A DNA stretch of 64,000 nucleotides from contig OY856409.1 in assembly GCA_963693085.1 (NCBI GenBank), positions 1,337,297,915-1,337,361,914 on the forward strand, read 5' to 3'. Positions 45,718 through 57,915 of this stretch are shown here, piece after piece; position 1 is the stretch's first letter; every line of letters starts with the position of its first letter. Below the pieces are notes generated by a model. That model made no database searches. It had not been told where the DNA came from and worked only from the letters and a program-made list of their open reading frames with translations. Source of the DNA: Alisma plantago-aquatica. Taxonomy: Eukaryota; Streptophyta; Magnoliopsida; Alismatales; Alismataceae. The position numbers were made by a program, and so were the translations under genes.

Positions 45718-47687
45718 AATCATAGTACAATTAAACAAGAAATTTGTGAAGTTGTATAAAAAGGAAATAACAACATCAACAATGTGAAACAACAATGATT
45801 GTACTAATTAATAAATAAAAACACACCACATATATTCTAACTAGTAAACACAAATATAATATTGTCCAACTACAAGTTCTTCACCATTCAGAGTTCAAAC
45901 ACCATCTTCTTCTAAAATGACTCATTAAGTCTCCTCCACTAATATACATCTTTTATTTTCTTTTTTTCTTCTTTCAAGAAGCATAATATTATTTAAGATG
46001 GTACCTCAAGTCTCTATTCCCTATTAAGATATCATCCTCATTGTCAAGCAAGTAAGTTCTGCTTCTTTCTTCTTTATATTTACTTTTATTGAGAGAGAAG
46101 TAAAACATATTTCTAAAATTCAATGTTGTGATATATTTTCTAAGAGATAAGAGAGAGGGATAGGCTAAAATTATTGGTATAGGAGGATGGTAGAATATTT
46201 AAATTAATCATAGACAAATATGGTAAATAACAATGGATGTAATTATCTATTATTGACTCTCTCTATTTGTTTTGATATATATTCTATTCATATATCTTTA
46301 TTTTTCTTAACTCAATTTTATCTCCACTAATAGATACATCTCTCAGTCAACTAATAATGTCTCATTTTTTGTAATAAACTCAATTCTCACTTTAATTTTC
46401 TATCTTTTTTGTAATGTTTGCACATTTCTATTCCAACTTTTCATAAAATAAGTCAATAAGAAATAAATAGAATACATTAGATGATTCCTTTAAAGATCCA
46501 TAACTCTCTCTGACACCATTATACAAATGACAATATAAGTTTGTGAAAATATACACATAAACTATTAAGTCCAAATGTATAAGAATAAATTGTATTTGGT
46601 TAAATTTTCACATGAAAGGGGCACATGTTAGTTTACTAGTTGTGTAAAGAGAACAACTATGTTTGTCTTTGATTGCAAAAAAAAATGAAAGTTCCTACTT
46701 CTCTATACATTAAATGCCATTTGAAAATGGTGATCTAGCTATCATATGTTAAACGAAATTTATAAATAGAGATATATCTATGTAAGAACAAAAACAAATA
46801 TTGATTAGTTTATAAATAGAGATCTATCTATGTAAGAACAAAAACAAATATTGATTAGGACATTTATTTATATTTATTTAAAATGATTATATATTAATAT
46901 ATATTTAAAATGAAGCACCTCAATTGATCTGCATCATCTACCTAACACCATAGTAGCTCTCATAATCCATCATCCATGTCTGAGACACATATTTATTGAG
47001 GAGAGGGAGTGTCAACATTTTGGAGAAAGAAGAATTGGAAATGTTGAACTAGGGTTTTATCTTCTAAGGAGTTGTGAAATCAAGTAAGTTCATCTTCTTT
47101 GAATAGAGTATTATGGTGAATATTCTATCTTATGTGTACATTTCTTCCTCCCTATGATTTGAATATAAAAGATACAAAATCACCATCTTTTTTCTTTCTT
47201 TCTCTCCTATTCTTCCTTTTTAGGGGTTTTGGGTTGGCATAAGAAAGAGAATGAGTCGATGTCTAGAACCTTTATGGATTTCTAGAAATTCAGAATATAG
47301 GCAACATTTTTAAGGTATTTGGAACCTTTAGGTGAGTGTTTATCTCCCAATTAAGCTTTGTAATCATGTTGAAGGCTTAATTATATTTGGATAGAATAAT
47401 CAAGATCATTGTTTGTATTTATATGTGACTGGCTAACCATTTGGGTAGATTTTGGAGAATTGAATGCTATAGGTTTAGATCCTCTCTCATTGATTTGTAT
47501 TTATCTAGTTACTAATATGTGGATTGATATTATTTGAAAAATCCCATGGACATAGAACTATGTCATTTTATATGAATATTTCTTAAAATCAACCTATTGA
47601 ATGATATGCTTGAAATCGAGTTTACATATATAGAGTCATGTTTGAAATGCACTAGCATGAATTACACAAGTGTATTGGTGGATATTT
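45718..47687. repeat. 1.9-kb tandem duplication, unit 2
   Basis: Second unit, ending where the sequence continues into family C LTR. It contains a 50-bp tandem duplication of its own (46759-46808 and 46809-46858) absent from unit 1. Confidence 0.85.
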
Positions 47688-48880
47688 TTGAAGTTATATA
47701 TTGAAATGTACGTGAGTATCAATATGAGATTTCATATGGAGGTACTTCATGTTTAGGGTTAGTGTCGAGGGATTGACTCAAATGAGCCAATGAATCCATA
47801 TATACATATAATTGATGAATGAATTGTGTGGAAATGAAGAAATGTTTCTATGTGTGTGGATTGCCTTAATGAATCACCCTATACATATTAATGAGTTTAT
47901 TGAATAATAATGTCCTTATGATGTATTGAACTAAGCCGACTCTTTCACAACCCCCAAAATTCAGTATTAAGTTGAACATGAGAGATAAAGCCTGAACTTG
48001 CATATAATATTATAAAGACGAAGAACTACCCAATTGTAAGTGTTATTACTTCAATTGAAGGTGAAGCCTTATTAAGATGATCTAAGCATAATTCATCTAA
48101 TATAATATCATTTAGGGAATAGTGAGCGACTCCCCACAAGATTGTAAGTCTCTGCATAAGTCACATTATAAGGAATTGAGATGATGACTAGTGATTAAGT
48201 GTAAGAAGAAGTAACCTAATTTTTGGTACTTCCTAAATTGAGAGTTCTACAAGGAACAATGCATTTTTTAATTACCAAAATGTCATTAGAAGTCAAATGA
48301 CATGGCACATATAGCTAAATGCAATAAGACAAATGAACAAAGGTGATACAAATTGTGTTGATAAGTAATGAATGAAATATTAATAAAATGAGTATGAGAC
48401 GGTCTTTCATATATTACTTTAAATATATATGGGTTGACCTAAATTGAAAAAATACATTAAAATCAAACTAGGAAGGATTTCAATGAGAGAGAAATTTTAT
48501 GCATTGAGTAATGACTAATTCCAAGAATAGTAGTGAGCATGACACAAAAGAAGTTATGACTAATGATTATAATATGAAGGAAAAATGAAGAAAATTAATA
48601 GTTGAGTCTAAGAACCTAAATCTAACCCTAGTATGATGTACTATATGATAATAATGAGTAATGTCCTCAAATGAGGGATTAACAAATATGTATAAGTACT
48701 GTTTAATTTGATTACAAGATGAAGTTTAAGGATGTAAATTTATTCATAAGAATGTGTTCTTGGATTGTAATCATTTGTTAGAATACTTGTTCTAAAAATG
48801 GTCTACTCTAATAGATTTCAAATGAGATCATATATGTGCTACCCTAACTGAAGAACAAAAATTAGTAAAAGAGGAGTAAT
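46905..48880 (+). mobile_element. Family C LTR, left part, interrupted by copia
   Basis: Collinear with 61449-63075, including ATCAAGTAAGTT and ATAATTGATGAATGAATTGTG, then extending to GTAAT where the copia element inserted. It resumes at 57916. The first about 600 bp of the LTR are missing, replaced by the tandem-duplicated unknown sequence. Confidence 0.78.
48876..48880. repeat. Target duplication GTAAT (left) of copia element
   Basis: GTAAT at 48876-48880 pairs with GTAAT at 57911-57915 on the other side of the element. Confidence 0.92.
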
Positions 48881-50072
48881 TGTTGGTATGTATGCCCTGA
48901 GAGCCAATCATAGGATGATTGGTGGGATACATTAAGATTGATTTGATAAAGATCAAAGGCAAGCTTCCAATTCTTTCTGGTTCAATCATATGAGATAATG
49001 ATAGAACAGATTGAATGTCTAGAGAATGACAGTACTCAATGACGTATGCCTTCAGGTTCAGGATCTGAACGATGAGATTATACGGATGCTAAGAGTTTGT
49101 ACATTCTTATTATGTCCCTAGTCAGATGTCATTGTGGAAGGTAGATAGACAACAATGACACACAAGACTAGATTGTGGTGTTGGTTGATGACAGAATCTC
49201 ATTAGTCATGATATGGAGATATCAAACCAAATACATAGGTACTTGTAAGAGAACAAGTTTACCGGACAGACCCACTGTGAGTTTGACACATGGAACCATG
49301 ACATGGTAGTCACAGTCAATTCTCACAGTGATGGTGGTGAGTGTGATTCTTTGACCTAAAATCACTACACTCAACACATGTCGTTGGGTATACACTTTGA
49401 CATCATCAAACATAGTCCTGAAACATGGGTTGTTATAAAGGTGATGATTGGGTGGCTTTGACACATGGGGCTTTTGAGGGGTGAGTGATAGATATGTGAT
49501 TTGTCCCTCCTAAGGGAGCTTGATATCCATGGCCACTTGATGAGTAGGATTGAGATAGGTGTGCACACACATGTGTGAATCAGTATGTGATATTGATGTC
49601 ATACATATCTCCTCCAATCTACTCTGAGATCAAGAAAGTGAATGAACGTTGACAGGATGACTGTTCCATGGCTTGAGTTCATTTGGGATATCAGTGACAA
49701 AGGAATTATACATTCACTGTAACACCATTCACAGATTGTAGGATTGAAAGTTTCTCTCCAACTTTCTATTTCACTTGGGTAGCACTGATGTGCAACTAGG
49801 CACCGCTCTTTGTTTGTGAAGTCATAAGTGTTATGGACTTTCACTGCCAACGTGAAATGGACCTGCAAGGTCACACACATATGATTTAACCTGGAAGAGG
49901 AGTTTATCCACAAATGATGTTTAGATTGATTACTAAAGGAGTTTAGTAATTCAATTAAACACTCAATTAATTGATAGTTCAAAATCATAGTATTCAAGGT
50001 GTTGGATCGATTGATTAGAGTATCAGATTGATTGGAACTGCGATTGACTGATTTTGCACAGTCTGCTGCCCC

Positions 50073-50475
50073 AACCGATCGGCTCATGTGATGAACCGAT
50101 CGGCTCAGGTTGGTGAACCGATCGACTTATGTGATGAACTGATCGGCTCAAGACAGGATGAGACGACCTGTTCGAGGGTTGAACCAATCGTCTCAACTGG
50201 TCTAACCGAGATCATTTGGAAAGTCAGAAACTATTTTGCAAATACAATTTGTTTCACTTGTAAAAATTCGATTTGAACAAGGATTAATATTTGATTAATT
50301 AAGACAAATTTGAAAGTTAATTTGAGTTGGACCAGGACCACGAACCGATCGGCTCATGTGATGAACCGATCGGCTCAGATGTCCAAATGATCGGTTCAGG
50401 TGTGAACCGATCGGTTGAGGTCACCAAACGACCATTTCAAGGCTGAAACGATCAGTTCAACTGACGCAAGTTGGT
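50073..50475 (+). repeat. ACCGATCGGYTC palindrome cluster upstream of the copia TATA box
   Basis: GAACCGATCGGCTC and variants occur at least ten times in two groups (50073-50220 and 50342-50475), each built on the palindrome CCGATCGG. The cluster ends about 85 bp before the TATA box. The 3' LTR (56884-57285) carries the same cluster with more decay. Confidence 0.85.
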
Positions 50476-50559
50476 TGTTTTGTGGAAAATTCCAAACCCT
50501 TCTACTCCTGCATTAATCCCGCATTGCCCGAGGTAGAGAACCCTGTCCCATGACCCTCC

Positions 50560-50569
50560 TATATATATA
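50560..50569 (+). promoter_or_regulatory. TATA box of copia 5' LTR
   Basis: CCTCCTATATATATAGGGG. The 3' LTR has a shorter version at 57371-57379. Placement about 1.68 kb into the LTR leaves about 0.5 kb of R plus U5. Confidence 0.7.
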
Positions 50570-51102
50570 GGGGTAGTGGGGGCTTCTCAGGTACACAACT
50601 CAGTGCACCAGCTGCTCTGTAAAGTTGTCATTCTCTCTGGTTTTGGTAACCGAGAGAGCCCGAGCAAGTGCTACCCGATAAGGAAGGCACAACAAGGGAA
50701 AGACAACTGCAGAAAGCGACTGGTGGCAGGAGAGTGTGTCAATGACTAGTACGCTGACAGGAGGGTGCGACTCCTTCTGATTCCTTGTGGGACAAGGAGA
50801 TCGGAGTTCCAGGTGGTCTGTGTGGACTACTTCAGAGGTGGGAGACTTCTGCCGCTCAGAGGATAGCTGTCAATCCTGACAGTCCCAGTGAGACCATGAG
50901 CTACACAGACACCGTCCAAGACCAGAGGTGAAGACCACACAAGCCGTGAGGTATAGTTGCCGAGCAAGCCTCGAGACAAGGTACTTCTCCACAAACCATC
51001 CTTCCTATTGTATAGACGTTGATGCATTTCCTTTGTTCTGGGTTTGGGGAGAAGAAAATTTTTGTTTCTGCTGCCTTCTCTGTCTCCCCTAAAACCCAAC
51101 AG

Positions 51103-51115
51103 TGGTATCAGATCC
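51103..51115 (+). promoter_or_regulatory. Primer binding site of copia element
   Basis: TGGTATCAGATCC begins one base after the LTR end. It is a tRNA-iMet type primer site common in plant copia elements. Confidence 0.85.
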
Positions 51116-51539
51116 ACGTCAACTGCTCTATACTTTAAGATTATCGATGTGATCAATTTTCGTTTGTCACCTTTATTTATTGCATACGATGCGAATAAAA
51201 TTGGCTTTGTGCATGTCCAATCCTAAATCCACAAATCCTAATATACATATATGATATGTAATATGAATGCACTCGATACGCGTCACCCTTAAATGAGTTT
51301 TGTGGTGGATGTATAGCATGGTTATGGCCAATAAACCTATGTATGTGTGCTTGGTTGTATGTGATTGGTTGCATCTCGGTCTGCGCACCGATTCCCTATC
51401 TCCTATTCCTGATGTAACTCGAGATAACTCGAGATTTCTTTCCTACCTTTGCTCCCCCCGAATGTAACTCGAGGTTTCTAAATTTAAATGCAAAATAGGA
51501 TAGATCTTTTATTTCCTGTTATGTCTAAGAATGGCGGAC

Positions 51540-51760
51540 CATCTGACGACGACTCAGATGATCGGTTCAAGGCGTGAACTGATCAGTTGGCGATCCAAAC
51601 GACCAGTTCGAGGAGCGAGATGATTGGGTGGCAGCCATGAAGAGATGCACGACGACCATGTGAACCGATCAGTTGGAGGAGCCAACCGATCGGCTGGTGG
51701 CACCCAACCGGCCTGATGGTGAGCCGATCAATCATGGAGATGAGTTGATCAAACCCAATA
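51540..51760 (+). repeat. Second GATCGGTTC palindrome cluster, in copia leader
   Basis: The same word family as in the LTR (GATCGGTTC, GAACCGATCAGTTGG, CCAACCGATCGGCTGG) recurs 400-650 bp inside the interior, outside the LTR. Confidence 0.75.
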
Positions 51761-52539
51761 AAGGCAAAACACAAAGTTCATCTTGTACAGGTTGCATGTG
51801 ATGTAGACCTAGATGACTATGATTCCTCTTGGCTCGAGGAATCACATTAGGATGGCCATAATCATCGCTTTTATTATTTCACATGTTTTCTGTGGGATAT
51901 AACATGTATATGATACATACTATGTATTGTGGTGATTGGATATGTATATGTACCTATAAAAACCAAATCCCTCATTAAATATTAAAGTTTTAGATGCCTT
52001 CCAAATGTGACACATGTGAAAAGCTTGATCGGCCAAGTGTGGGCACACCCTAGCGCGGTGCACCGTCTATCTCGTGGAAGCATGAAGGATGAATATGTGG
52101 GTCTGCCCTAGCAGGGTCCATATTCATCGTGTTGGATTTGGGTCGGACTTAACAAGGTAACCTAGATAGGATCTAGCACGTTGAGGCATGGAGGTGATCA
52201 TGGCAAGGAGTTGCATATGACATCTTTCAAGAGTTACATATGATGCAATTGGCAAAAGTTGCCTACCTGGAAGATCTAAGTTGTGGGTGACAGCCCTAGC
52301 TGGTCCATGACTTAGAGGATTTCAGGATCTTGACCCACTAGAAGATTGTTCACTGCAATCTTCTGAATTGATGGTGAGGGCTATCAATTTGAACAAAATA
52401 GTGGGAGCGATAATTAATTAAAGTCCTAATTATGTTTTCAACCTTTCAAATCAATCAAGTCAAAAAGGAGTTTTTGGACTAAATTTCATATATTTCCTTT
52501 TGTATAATAAATGGCTAATCAACAATAATCACTTTATTT

Positions 52540-55500
52540 GCGATCGATCTTTGAGACCAACAAATCAAATGGGAATAATTCCATGATTGGTTAGGACGTT
52601 GAGAAGTGTTCTCAATAGAAGAGCAAAAGCTCTAAGTCCTAGTTATACCAGAACCAGATGAACTCGATCCCACCACACTAATGGATGAAAGTATGCTTAT
52701 GGAAGCATACCGATGATGCCATTGATGTGGAGTGCTTAATGTTTTTTTCTATGAACTATGAGTTGTAGAGACAACATGAGACATATGATGTCTCCAAGAC
52801 ACTGTCCTAGTATGTCATGATAGAAGGAGATCCAGTAAGGTATTCACACACTCAATGTGATTGGGTATGTGGAAAAACATGACTAAGAAGGATTCCCTCT
52901 GAGCCAAGAGTTGGCTACTAGTATGATACTGCAAATGTTGCGAGAATCATACAGTTCATGATGAACTACAACATGAACAATTTTGACAAGAGTTGGCAAA
53001 GTTGTTGGACATGTTGAGGACAGTAGAGGCAAAGATGAAGAAAGACAAACCCTAATCTTTGATGTGATCAATGAAGGGTAAGTCTTAAAGGCAAGGACAA
53101 AGGCAAAGCAAAGAAGCGTTCTGATGCTAGCCAGCAATCCAAGCTGTCTTCAGCCTCAAGGCACATGGGAGGGTGAATGAGGGAGATGCCCTGTATATCT
53201 AAAAGAACAAAAGAAGATGAAAGGAGGGGATAGAGATCTCCACCGTAGGTATCATGAAATAAACATTTCTTTATCTGAGGTATATGATACCAAGATATGG
53301 ATCTGTTATATATGATATACAAGATCCACAAAGAAATGATGGCCTTTGTGAAAGGACCAAGAAAGGAGTACCCATCATTGGAGCAAGTGTTGCTACCATA
53401 GATATGAGTACCTTTCAGTTTATTTTAGCCTAAAGGGCATGAAATAGAGTTGAGAAATGCTATTCATATATTTTCCAATGGATAGAAAGACATTATTTTT
53501 GCATATTGTATGACAATAATGGCAATTAATAAAGTTGATGTTTCAATCTTTGTGGTAATGTGCCTTTTTTATCTTATGGTACTTGGTATGCATAAGATAA
53601 AATGATACCTAAAAGTTATTGATAAACTCAAACAATCAAATTAGCATTATCATGAGAAATTCATCTCTAGATTCCATATGATGGATACATCTAGACTCTT
53701 TTGGTTAAAGAACCAGTAAGAAACATGAATCTCTTAGACATGATTAATCAATATTCACTAGTGGTAGTGAGAGAATGATTATCCTATTAGGTATAATACA
53801 TGTGATGTATTTACATACCTATTGGAGTTAATGCTAGTACTTCAAACGGTGTTTCGAGAAATAGTACCAATATGATTATCTTTAAGTGTTCAAGAATATC
53901 ATAGATGAAGTATGAATTTGGTAAAGTGATAATTCTTGATAAGATCAATGAATGAAATACTTGAACCAAATGTTTGAGAACCTTGTGAGTGATTATGATA
54001 GTGTAGCATAGTGAACTCATGATTAAGGCATGGTGATGTCTAAATCAAGAAGGAGTCATACTCTAAGGAGTTAGAGGATGATTATCAAATAACTAATTTT
54101 TTCTTCTTAAATAAAGAATACCCAACACTAATAAAGGACATTAAGAATCACAAGGAGTTGTGAGTTCTTATATCCTTGACAAATACACCTCAATTATCTA
54201 TGAGATGAGTTGGTCATGTGATGAGTCAACTATCTAGATAAATATGAGGGACCAAATTTTGAGTTATGGTTTATGACCATTACATCCTAAGTGACTTCCA
54301 TGTGAACCATAAGGTATGACCTTAATGGTAGCACCCATTGGAATGAAATCCATAAGTGCGAATAAGTCTTAAGTGTTAAGACACATGGATGACATTTTGA
54401 GAAGGATAATTCTTGTTGATTGCAACTTAATGACTAAGACATTTGGCATACAGACACTAAAACTGCATTCCTATGAGGAATAAAATAAGGATGTGTATGT
54501 GACACAACCTATAAGGTTTATGAATCCATTAATGCAAATAAAGTCTATAAGTTACAATGGACTAATCAATGTGATTGATTGAGTACAAGCAACTTAGAAC
54601 TATGATCTTTACTTTGATAATATAATCAAAGGGTTTGACTGATATGACAAAGATAAAGAAGGGATCTATAATTTAGTGGGAGCGTATTCACATTCCACAT
54701 GTTGATCTAAAATGGAAATGTTCTAGAATGGAAATCCAAAGTGGAAAATATTTTTAGGGAAGATAGAGACGTTTCCTATATGATAGGAATAGAGATCTAT
54801 AGAGATAGCTCTCGAAAACCTCTTGACCTAAAAAGAGAAAACATACATTGACAATCTATACTGAAGGGTTCAGTATGCACAGATTCAGTGGGAGAGAATT
54901 TGTCCATGTTACATGGAGTTAGTATCCCAAGGACAAGTGTCCAATTCTTATGAAGAATGGGAACACTAAGAATAGATATGGATCTATCATGTATGTAATC
55001 ATCCCATTATCTTGCATGTATGAACATAGCAAGAATAAAATGCATTCATCATCTTGTATGTAGGACATGACAATATGATGAGCTCATCCTGATAACTCGT
55101 ATGTGGGACATGATGAGTGGATGTCTGTATAGTTCCAGTAAGGGTTACTGGAATACCTTAAGAACTTGATAAGTACTTGAGAAGTACTAGTTCTATGGAA
55201 ATAAGGAAGGGTTCACTGTAAAGAGTTACACTGATGCGAACTTCAGAAAAGGACAGAAAATTAATCGCAATATATATATGAGATATATAAAAGTGAATGT
55301 TTGTTGATAATTGGAAACATTCCAATAAATCTATTTTAAAAGGAAAAGCTGAGTATCCGTGTGTTAGAGAATAATAGTGGATACTATATGGATCCGGAAG
55401 TTCATAAGATGAACTTATAGATATTCCGGTCATTGATGACAAGTAGGGAATACTTGGTTATGCAATGTGGCTAAAGGTTAGCAAAGGAATACTAGATCGC

Positions 55501-55640
55501 ATATTACGACAACTCCATCTCATACGTGTGACGTACATCGAAGAGATGAGATACATGCAATTAATACCGACTTTGGCAAAGTGTTTCCATAACTCACTAG
55601 GTTAGCATAAAGCACAGTAACATGTGGGACATGTTTGAAG
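52540..55640 (+). pseudogene. Degenerate copia gag-pol
   Basis: No long frame survives, but landmarks follow copia order. A gag-like stretch lies about 52560-52850. A CHMGG..CPVYLKEQKK-like zinc knuckle and linker remnant lies near 53160-53210. A decayed protease start is at 53281-53330, where the family has WxLDTGCGSHIC. WxxDxKTAFL, the reverse transcriptase block, is at 54444-54473, followed by a stop, and DVYVTQP is at 54490-54510 in another phase. YTDANF of RNase H is at 55227-55244. Protease to reverse transcriptase is only about 1.1 kb, shorter than usual, so integrase is probably partly deleted. Many stops and frameshifts make it non-coding. Confidence 0.72.
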
Positions 55641-55681
55641 ATCACTATGAATATGATTCAAGGGTGATTGGCTCGCAGTAC

Positions 55682-55690
55682 AAGTGGGAG
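55682..55690 (+). promoter_or_regulatory. Polypurine tract of copia element
   Basis: AAGTGGGAG two bases before the 3' LTR start, the typical copia position and sequence. Confidence 0.82.
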
Positions 55691-55692
55691 TC

Positions 55693-57910
55693 TGTTGGTA
55701 TGTATGCCCTTAGAGCCAATCATAGGATGATTGGTGGGATACATTAAGATTGATTTGATAAAGATCAAAGGCAAGCTTCCAATTCTTTTTGGTTTAATCA
55801 TATGAGATAATGATAGAACAGATTGAATATCTATAGAATGACAATACTCAATGACGTATGCCTTCAGGTTCAGGACCTGAATGATGAGATTATACATATG
55901 CTAAGAGTTTGTACATTCTTATTATGTCCCTAGTCGGATGTCATTGTGGAAGGTAGATAGACAACAATGACACACAAGACTAGATTGTGGTGTTGGTTGA
56001 TGACATGATCTCATTAGTCATGATATGGAGATATCAAACCAAACACATAGGTACTTGTTAGAGAACAAGTTTACCGGACATACCCATCGTGAGTTTGACA
56101 CATGGAACCATGACATGGTAGTGACAGTCAGTTCTCACAGTGATGGTGGTGAGTGTGATTCTTTGACCTAAAATCACTACACTCAACACATGTTGTTGGG
56201 TACACTTTGACATCATCAAATGCAGTCCTGAAACATGGGTTGTTATAAAGGTGATGATTGGGTGGCTTTGACACATGGGGCTTTTGAGGGGTGAGTGATA
56301 GATATGGGATTTGTCCCTCCTAAGGGAGTTTGATATCCATGGCCACTTGATGAGTAGGATTGAGATAGGCGTGCACACACATGTGTGAATTAATATGTGA
56401 TATTGATGTCATACATATCTCCTCCAATCTACTCTGAGATCAAGAAAGTGAATGAACGTTGATAGGATGACTGTTCCATGGCTTGAGTTCATTCGAGATT
56501 TCAGTGACAAAGGAATTATACATTCACTGTAACACCATTGACAGATTGTAGGATTGAAAGTTGTTCTCCAACTTTCTATTTCACTTGGGTAGCACTGATG
56601 TGCGACTAGGCACCGCTCTTTGCTTGTGAAGTCAGAAGTGTTATGGATTTTCACTACCAACGTGAAATGGACCTGCAGGGTCACACACATAGGATTTAAC
56701 ATGGAAGAGGAGTTTATCCACAAATGATGTTTAAATTGATTACTAAAGGAGTTTAGTAGTTCAATTAAACACTCAATTAATTGATAGCTAAAAATCATAA
56801 TATTCAAGGTGTTGGATCGATTGATTAGAGTATCAGATTGATTAGAACTACGATTGACTGATTTTGCACAGTCTGCTGCCCCTACTGATCGGCTCATGTG
56901 ATGATCCGATCGGCTCAGGTTGGTGAACCGATCGACTCATGTGATGAACTGATCATCTCAAGACAGGCTGAGATGACCGGTTCAAGGGTTGAACTGATAG
57001 GCTCAACTGGTCTAACCGATATTGTTTGGAAAGTTAGAAGACTATTTTGCAAATACAATTTGTTTCACTTGTACAAATTCGATTTGAACAAGGATTAATA
57101 TTTGATTAATCGGAGACAAATTTGAAAGTCAATTTGAGTTGGACCAGGACCACGAACTGATCAACTCATGTGATGAACCGATCAGATCAGGTGTCCAAAC
57201 AATTGGTTCAGGTGTGAACCGATCGGTTGAGGTCACCAAACGACAGTTTCAAGGTTGAAACGATTAGTTCAACTGGCGCAAGTTGGTTGTTTTGTGGAAA
57301 ATTCCAAACCCTTCTACTCCTACATTAATCCCGCATTGCCGGGGTAGAGAACCCTATACCATGACCCTCCTATATATAGGGGTAGTGGGGGCTTCTCAGG
57401 TACACAACTCAGTGCACCAGTTGCTCTGTAAAGTTGTCGTTCTCTCTGGTTTTGGTAACCGAGAGAGCCCGAGAAAGTGTTACCCAATAAGGGAGGCACA
57501 ACAAGGGAAAGACAACCGCAGAAAGCGACTTGTGGCAGGAGAGTGTGTCGGTGACTAGTACGCCGATAAGAGGGTGCGACTCCTTTTGATTCGTTGTGGG
57601 ACAAGGAGATCAAAGTTCCAGGTGGTCTATGTGGACTACTTCAGAGGTGGGAGACTTCTGCCGCTCGGAGGACAGTTGTCAATCCTGACAGTCCTGGTGA
57701 GACCAGGAGCTGCACAGACACCGTCCAAGACCGGAGGTGAAGACCGCGCAAGCGGCGAGGTATAGTCGTCGAGCAAGCCTTAGGATAAGGTACGCCTCCA
57801 CAGACCATCCTTCCTATTGTATAGACGTTGACACGTTTCCTTTGTTCTGGGTTTGGGGAGAAGAAATTTTTTATTTTTGCTGCCTTCTCTATCTCCCCTA
57901 AAACCCAACA
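55693..57910 (+). repeat. 3' LTR of the copia element (2218 bp)
   Basis: Direct repeat of 48881-51101 with scattered substitutions and a few small indels. It ends CCAACA before GTAAT. Confidence 0.93.
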
Positions 57911-57915
57911 GTAAT
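57911..57915. repeat. Target duplication GTAAT (right) of copia element
   Basis: Exact match to 48876-48880. Confidence 0.92.

Larger units (their letters stand above)
48881..51101 (+). repeat. 5' LTR of the copia element (2221 bp)
   Basis: TGTTGGTATG to ACCCAACA. It contains ACCGATCGGCTC-type palindromes (50073-50475) and a TATA box at 50560. In the first about 245 bases it differs from the 3' LTR at about 11 positions by hand count. Confidence 0.93.
48881..57910 (+). mobile_element. Complete Ty1/copia LTR retrotransposon, coding region dead
   Basis: 9030 bp: 5' LTR 48881-51101, interior 51102-55692, 3' LTR 55693-57910, with perfect GTAAT target duplication. LTRs start TGTTGG and end CCAACA. 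Primer site, polypurine tract and degraded gag/pol in copia order (protease, reverse transcriptase, RNase H) are all present. It lies inside the family C LTR and is therefore younger than that element. Confidence 0.93.

Noticed and set aside
49599..50087. 162-residue minus-strand frame in the copia 5' LTR, repeated at 56409-56897
   Set aside because: Present twice only because LTRs are direct repeats. It lies antisense within the U3 region and has no recognisable domain. Its conservation is explained by the LTR.
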